A DNA stretch of 35,008 nucleotides from an uncultured Eggerthellaceae bacterium. Lineage in GTDB: Bacteria > Actinomycetota > Coriobacteriia > Coriobacteriales > Eggerthellaceae. Both the position numbers and the translations under genes were made by a program. Positions 31,220 to 35,008 of this stretch are shown here, piece after piece. The stretch lies in the NCBI GenBank assembly GCA_947565185.1, contig CANODU010000010.1:1-35008 (forward strand), written 5' to 3'. Every line of letters begins with the position of its first letter. The stretch's first letter is position 1. The notes beneath the pieces were generated by a model that saw only the letters and a list, made by a program, of their open reading frames with translations, had not been told where the DNA came from and ran no database searches.

Positions 31220-33523
31220 TCATAGGCTGAAATCGAACGATCGCCGTCCGAATCGCTCGCGCTTCACTTCCAGCAGATACCCCGTCACAGAGGCATCTTG
31301 CAGGCGCTGAACTGCCTCGATGACCGCGTCCACATTCGATGCGTTCAATATGCCCAGATCCGCCAAGTGCTGAAGCGATACCCTGTCATCATGGCGCGCC
31401 ATCTCAAGGCAGAAGCGTTCAAGGCCATCGTGCAGCACGCGCCGTGCCATGTCTTGGCTGACCGACGTCATGAAGACCGGGTCTTGCAGGCGCTCGATCA
31501 GACGTACGGCTTGCTCATAGGCATCCAGCTTATCCTCGCTCAATGCATCGAAGCTGGACGCATTGATGATGGAGTTATCGTAGTATTCGAACAGCGCCTC
31601 CACGTTCACGAACGTCGGCACCGTGAGCGCCAGCATCATCTGCTGTTCGCTGCGATCCGTGCGCGGTGGGTAGATATCGAAGGAACCGTGGCCCTCCACC
31701 GGTTCCACCATATCCACATGGATGTGCTCCAACAGCGTATCCACCGCCAATCCACGCGGCCCCACGGCGGTGATCCTGTCGGATAGGAACAGCGCCTTGG
31801 TCTGCGTAGCGCCATTGAACGCATAGGCAGCTATCTCATCCACCGTCTCAGGGATGTGGACCGCCTCATCAGGGCCCACATAGATGATCACGCGCTCAGC
31901 ACCGTCATCCTTGCGCTCCAACAAAAGCCCCTCATGCATGCGGAACCGATCAGAACCCGCACTCACGCTCACGCAGCGCAGCGACGGAGCCATCTGACCA
32001 TGATGCGCCCCCAAAGTGACCACCGCACGAGGACCCAGATGCTCAAGATGCTCAGACAGGTGAACCGCCTGGATATTCGTATCCAAAAAGGCATCACCGC
32101 CGATCCAGCGAATGCTCTCCGGCATGGTGACCTGTTCCAAGGCAGTGCATCCCCGAAAGGCCGCACCGCCGATCCTCATAAGCCCCTCGGGCAAGCGAAC
32201 GCTCTTGAGCTTCCGCGCGCCTTCGAAAGCCTGCTTCTCAAGCCCAGTGCATCCTGGCAACACCTCGTAGGTGACGGCGTCTGCGTCCATGAGACGCACG
32301 AAGCGCACGCCATCATCCTCTTTGCGATACAAGCCGCCGGCATCATCGGCGAAGAAGATGCTTCCCTTCTCTTCGACGGTGAACGTGGGATGAGCACCGG
32401 ATACGCGCACCTGCGCGCCATCGATGAGATGCGCCCCTATGGCGCGCACCGTGGCCGGAATATGCAGCTGGGATAAAGCCGTATCAGCGAAAGCGCTCTC
32501 GCCCAAGGATTCAAGGTCCTCATCCAAGGTGACCGAAGCAAGGTGCCGACACCCATAGAATGCCTTCTCCAGCACCGCCTTCAGACACTTTGGCGCCGTG
32601 AACGAAGCGATGGATGTGCCCGCGAAGGCGAATGCGCCGATGACCTCCACGCTATCCGGCAGGTCCACGCACTCCAAGCTTGCGAAGGAACTGAATGCCT
32701 TCTTGCTCAACGCTTGGCACCCTTCATGGACGGCATAGCTCGCTTGCGGAGTGGCCAATGCTGCCATGACAGCCCAATCCTTGGTATAGAGCGCATGGCC
32801 GTCGCTTGCCATGAACGGATTCGCGGACTCCACCTGAATGGACGTCAGCTTGCTATGGATGAAGGTACCCGGCTGCACATCACGCGTGCCCTCTCCGATG
32901 ATCAGCTCCCTCAGCGCGCCATGGTCGAACACGCGCGGCGTGAGCACTTCCAGAGCACCGGGCAGCTTGAGAGAAGAGAGCTTCTGGCAATGACGGAACC
33001 AATCCGGTCGGTATTCAGAGACCAAAGCCGGAAGCGTGATGCGCTCAAGGTCAATGCAGCTGCGAAAGGCGCAATCCCCGATGGCGATGACGCTGTCAGG
33101 AACAGTGATCTCGGTCACGCCCTGCAGATTCGCGCATCCTACCGCACTGATCTCGGAAACAGGGTGACCGTCGATAGAGGAGGGAACGCATACCGATGCA
33201 CACGCTGGGGTGCAACCCTTGATGCGCACGTCAGCACCATCGAGGAGCACATATGCCCACTGGGTGCCGTCCTCATCGGTCCACGTGCGCACCTCAGATT
33301 CGCGCGCAGCCTCTAGCTTCGCCGCCAAGATGGCAGCACGCTTCCGTTCAGCAAGCCGTGCTTCAGCCTCTACCGCCCTTTCCCACGTGGCGGTCATGTC
33401 TCCCATGACCGTCGGGGAGAAGCCGCCGAAGCAGACCTCCAGCTTGCTCATATCAACGCCATAGCTGACACCCAACTCAGCGCGCCTGTCTTCCTTGATA
33501 GAACCTGTCAGCAGTGCATCCAC
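31220..33523 (-). CDS. BspA-type leucine-rich-repeat protein, apparently cytosolic
   Basis: A 767-residue protein built of BspA-type (TpLRR/LRR_5) repeats, seen as repeating VxxIGxxAFxGCxxLExVxLPxxL units (for example EITVPDSVIAIGDCAF, CVDLPDSVEVIGAFAFAG, SVRLPEGLMRIGGAAFRG). There is no signal peptide, unlike the cell-surface BspA relatives; instead a charged coiled-coil-like stretch precedes the repeats (residues about 48-78). After the repeats a helical region (about 630-767) includes LERLQDPVF-like turns. It precedes the VWA gene in the same operon, 10 nt away, so it may be a recognition or scaffold subunit. The GTG start at 33523 is uncertain: no ribosome site is visible and a stop lies in frame just upstream. 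Confidence 0.85.
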   Translation of the reverse strand: MDALLTGSIKEDRRAELGVSYGVDMSKLEVCFGGFSPTVMGDMTATWERAVEAEARLAERKRAAILAAKLEAARESEVRTWTDEDGTQWAYVLLDGADVRIKGCTPACASVCVPSSIDGHPVSEISAVGCANLQGVTEITVPDSVIAIGDCAFRSCIDLERITLPALVSEYRPDWFRHCQKLSSLKLPGALEVLTPRVFDHGALRELIIGEGTRDVQPGTFIHSKLTSIQVESANPFMASDGHALYTKDWAVMAALATPQASYAVHEGCQALSKKAFSSFASLECVDLPDSVEVIGAFAFAGTSIASFTAPKCLKAVLEKAFYGCRHLASVTLDEDLESLGESAFADTALSQLHIPATVRAIGAHLIDGAQVRVSGAHPTFTVEEKGSIFFADDAGGLYRKEDDGVRFVRLMDADAVTYEVLPGCTGLEKQAFEGARKLKSVRLPEGLMRIGGAAFRGCTALEQVTMPESIRWIGGDAFLDTNIQAVHLSEHLEHLGPRAVVTLGAHHGQMAPSLRCVSVSAGSDRFRMHEGLLLERKDDGAERVIIYVGPDEAVHIPETVDEIAAYAFNGATQTKALFLSDRITAVGPRGLAVDTLLEHIHVDMVEPVEGHGSFDIYPPRTDRSEQQMMLALTVPTFVNVEALFEYYDNSIINASSFDALSEDKLDAYEQAVRLIERLQDPVFMTSVSQDMARRVLHDGLERFCLEMARHDDRVSLQHLADLGILNASNVDAVIEAVQRLQDASVTGYLLEVKRERFGRRSFDFSL

Positions 33524-33568
33524 AGGAAGCCGCAGCGTTCAGTGATCTCATCAGAGAGAATGATGCGA

Positions 33569-33916
33569 TCACAAAAGCGGTCCGCACGCCTCCCAAGGCG
33601 CCCCCGCCGGATTGAGCGGACGCTTCGAAGCGGTCTCATCAGCGAACATGATGCTATAGCGAATGCCCTTGAGCGTCACGTAGAGACACGCGATCTCGTG
33701 GCCGCTGCCCTGGTTGAACACCTCATAGGTGATGAGCTCGCGGTCGATCATCGGCTTGAGCAGGGGATCTTCCAAGACCTTCGACAGCAGCATGTTCGTT
33801 GACTGACGCCCCAACTCATCCTGCTTGAGCGTAAGGTTGTACAGCGCCAGCTCCTGCTCTTCGGTCAGACGCCCCAGTTCCTCGATCTCTGCAAGGATCT
33901 CTTCTTCAGTAGCCAT
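33569..33916 (-). CDS. Hypothetical protein at the head of the LRR/VWA operon
   Basis: A 115-residue protein with an acidic helical start (EEEILAEIEELGRLTEEQEL), a middle helix and a short beta-rich end (EIACLYVTLKGIRYSIMFADE). The start ATG at 33916 has GGGAGG six nt upstream. The gene runs in the same direction as, and 45 nt ahead of, the LRR gene, so it is likely its operon partner. No known family is recognised. Confidence 0.65.
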   Translation of the reverse strand: MATEEEILAEIEELGRLTEEQELALYNLTLKQDELGRQSTNMLLSKVLEDPLLKPMIDRELITYEVFNQGSGHEIACLYVTLKGIRYSIMFADETASKRPLNPAGAPWEACGPLL

Positions 33917-33949
33917 GATTCCTCCCTCTCGACAACATCATGTGAATTT

Positions 33950-34018
33950 CGTAGTGCAGACCTTCAGGTCTGCCCTCTCATTCATCTGTACAAAGCAGGT
34001 CTGAAGACCTGCACTACG
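33950..34018. repeat. BIME: two inverted GTAG-headed REP hairpins
   Basis: Two REP-like units face each other. The left has GTAG (33951-33954) then hairpin GCAGACC-TTCA-GGTCTGC (33956-33973); the right has hairpin GCAGGTC-TGAA-GACCTGC (33995-34012) then the complement CTAC. Each hairpin is perfectly paired, although the two arms differ by paired substitutions, so base pairing rather than sequence has been kept. Confidence 0.85.
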
Positions 34019-34032
34019 GATTCAACCTGATA

Positions 34033-34074
34033 TAAAAAAAGACCCGCCCGACAATGAAATCGAGCGGGCCTTTT
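34033..34074 (-). terminator. Rho-independent terminator of the right-hand operon
   Basis: On the minus strand an 11-bp GC-rich stem (34041-34051 with 34060-34070, two G-U pairs) and 8-nt loop is followed by seven T residues. It lies just downstream of the small accessory gene ending at 34086. Confidence 0.9.
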
Positions 34075-34085
34075 GCGAGCAGAGC

Positions 34086-34361
34086 TTAAACGCCCTTGTA
34101 ACCCTGGGAAGGATCGCTGTCGCCAACGCCGATACCGGTGTCGCCAGCCTCGTTGCCGGTACGCTTGGTGGAAGTGTAGCCACCCCAACCGCGTGCCTTG
34201 AACTCATCCTTCACCCAGAAGATCTGAGCCTTCATGAGGTCAGCCTGAGCGATGCCGAACTCGGCCATAGCCTCGTCCTTGCTCTTGCCAGCCTTGACGA
34301 GCTCGTTGAGCTTTGCAGCAGCCTCGTCAGCAGGCATAGCCATGAACTCTTCTTTGGTCAT
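34086..34361 (-). CDS. Small protein associated with a molybdoenzyme locus
   Basis: A 91-residue soluble protein with a helical N-terminal two-thirds (EEFMAMPADEAAAKLNELV, then GKSKDEAMAEFGIAQADLMKA, a helix-turn-helix-like pattern) and a Gly/Thr-rich, probably disordered tail (TGNEAGDTGIGVGDSDPSQG). I place the start at the ATG at 34361, because the AAGGAGG at 34367-34373 is five nt upstream; the frame continues to an ATG at 34382, but that would put the ribosome site inside the gene. It is the last gene of the right-edge operon. Function unknown; an accessory or regulatory role for the oxidoreductase is inference. Confidence 0.72.
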   Translation of the reverse strand: MTKEEFMAMPADEAAAKLNELVKAGKSKDEAMAEFGIAQADLMKAQIFWVKDEFKARGWGGYTSTKRTGNEAGDTGIGVGDSDPSQGYKGV

Positions 34362-34388
34362 CTCAACCTCCTTGGTGGTCATCTAGTC

Positions 34389-34424
34389 CCTTCGACCCGA
34401 TTATATTTCAAACCGGGCCGAAGG
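34389..34424 (-). other. Intercistronic hairpin with TATAAT in its loop
   Basis: An 11-bp stem (CCTTCGGCCCG with CGGGTCGAAGG on the minus strand) encloses a 14-nt AT-rich loop that includes TATAAT. It sits between the ferredoxin-like gene and the small protein gene, with no T tract, so it is more likely an mRNA processing/stability element or a site for differential expression than a terminator. Confidence 0.5.
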
Positions 34425-34446
34425 TGCCATGCGATGTCTAAGGAAC

Positions 34447-34866
34447 TTACAGCTGGAAGAGAACCATCGGACGATCGAACTTCTTCATCTTCTCGATCAT
34501 CTCGTCCAGAGTTCCGTAGTAGAGAGTGCCGGACTCTTCAACCTGGCATGCGAGCGGACGCTGGCCAGCCTTGTCACCCTCGGGCCCATAGTGCTTGGAG
34601 AAGATCTCCGTCGGGCAGGGGATGTAGAACCACTCCCAGTTCTCACCGCAGGTCTCGTCGCCGCCCTTGAAGAAGGGGCCAACCTCGACCTCCTTGATGC
34701 CGAACTGGTCGAGCGGGAGCTCGAACTCTTCCTTGCAGGCGATCTCAGCGGCATGGTTGCCAGAGAAGTACCTGTAGTCGCAGAGAAGGGCGTAGCGAGT
34801 TCCGTCGTAGCGCGGATCCTTGATCGCATCTTCGAATTGCTTTTCAATCTCAGGAGTATTAGCCAT
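34447..34866 (-). CDS. Ferredoxin-like beta subunit of a molybdoenzyme with iron-sulfur cysteines lost
   Basis: A 139-residue protein whose whole layout follows the iron-sulfur electron-transfer subunits of DMSO-reductase-family enzymes: LLCDYRY..., IACKEEFELPLDQFGIKEVE, GPF, a YIPCPTEI segment, PLAC, then YYGTLDEMIEKM and PMVLF. Where such subunits have DYRYCxGCxxCExACKxE, this one has F, N and A at the first three cysteine positions (34, 37, 40), keeping only Cys44; the second cluster motif CDLC reads FSKHY, and the CVxxC is reduced to one Cys. It can hardly bind the usual clusters. Start ATG at 34866 with AAGGAAG eight nt upstream. It follows the partial large-subunit gene by 20 nt. Confidence 0.72.
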   Translation of the reverse strand: MANTPEIEKQFEDAIKDPRYDGTRYALLCDYRYFSGNHAAEIACKEEFELPLDQFGIKEVEVGPFFKGGDETCGENWEWFYIPCPTEIFSKHYGPEGDKAGQRPLACQVEESGTLYYGTLDEMIEKMKKFDRPMVLFQL

Positions 34867-34886
34867 CTAATTCACTTCCTTTCGAA

Positions 34887-35008
34887 TTAATCAGCATCGA
34901 GGCTGCGGACGCGACGGGCGTTGCACATAACACCCTTGTAAGGAGCGCCGAATCCGAGCTTGCCGATGTTCATGTGCGGCACGAGGCTGTTGAAGTTGGA
35001 CTTCCACA
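34887..35008 (-). CDS. C-terminal end of a probable molybdopterin oxidoreductase large subunit (partial)
   Basis: Only the last 39 codons lie in the window; the rest continues beyond the right edge. The end reads NSLVPHMNIGKLGFGAPYKG and then VMCNARRVRSLDAD. A closing glycine-proline-(Y)-K...C-xV pattern fits the C-terminal cofactor-binding domain of DMSO-reductase-superfamily large subunits, and the neighbouring ferredoxin-like gene supports this. The family assignment rests mostly on context. Confidence 0.45.
   Translation of the reverse strand, partial: WKSNFNSLVPHMNIGKLGFGAPYKGVMCNARRVRSLDAD

Overview
This is a GC-rich (roughly 60%) chromosomal stretch. Its gene content suggests an anaerobic actinobacterium of the class Coriobacteriia, most likely Eggerthellaceae-like. 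The reasons are a long Lhr helicase, molybdenum-enzyme genes, B12-controlled ECF transport, intracellular BspA-type repeats, and many lipoprotein and YtrA/DUF1648-type genes. The taxonomic assignment is inference; no rRNA is present. Coding density is high and most genes carry a clear AGGAGG-type ribosome binding site, which let me correct many start codons.

Left part (1-12.3 kb): the 3' part of tRNA-Val(UAC); a divergent MoeA-like molybdopterin protein next to the internally deleted remnant of a molbindin (Mop) gene; an ABC permease and substrate-binding lipoprotein without an ATPase gene; a DUF1648/DUF5808 membrane protein with its YtrA-type GntR regulator; and then a long minus-strand block headed by a cobalamin riboswitch: EcfT, fused double-ATPase EcfA, EcfS, a peptide-deformylase-like protein that lacks the catalytic glutamate, and a cation diffusion facilitator. 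A thioredoxin with a CPHC active site and a B3/4-domain protein follow.

Middle part (12.3-25.9 kb): the 1606-residue helicase Lhr; two cell-envelope proteins; a small protein; a DUF4430 lipoprotein; an MFS transporter; a Phd/RelE toxin-antitoxin pair with a palindromic control region; an unknown 217-residue protein; and a folding cluster made of trigger factor, a SlyD-like FKBP isomerase and, convergent to them, a second trigger-factor-like protein that has lost the ribosome-binding and isomerase domains.

Right part (25.9-35 kb): the most unusual locus. On the minus strand lie a small hypothetical protein, a cytosolic BspA-type leucine-rich-repeat protein, a VWA/DUF2201 protein with a histidine-rich metallopeptidase-like motif, a MoxR-type AAA+ ATPase fused to an ArsM-like methyltransferase domain, and a zinc-ribbon protein. 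A DUF364 (metal-chelation family) gene on the opposite strand sits between the VWA and MoxR genes. This is a candidate uncharacterised MoxR/VWA system. At the far right edge are the end of a probable molybdoenzyme large subunit, a ferredoxin-like beta subunit stripped of most iron-sulfur cysteines, and a small accessory protein.

Scattered between genes are at least four repeat loci of REP/BIME type (GTAG-headed hairpins at about 5.7 and 34.0 kb, a paired inverted repeat at 3.9 kb, and two very long near-perfect palindromes of one family at 11.4 and 25.9 kb). They imply an active or formerly active REP-associated (RAYT-type) transposition system elsewhere in the genome. One of these palindromes supplies the last 14 codons and stop of the zinc-ribbon gene.
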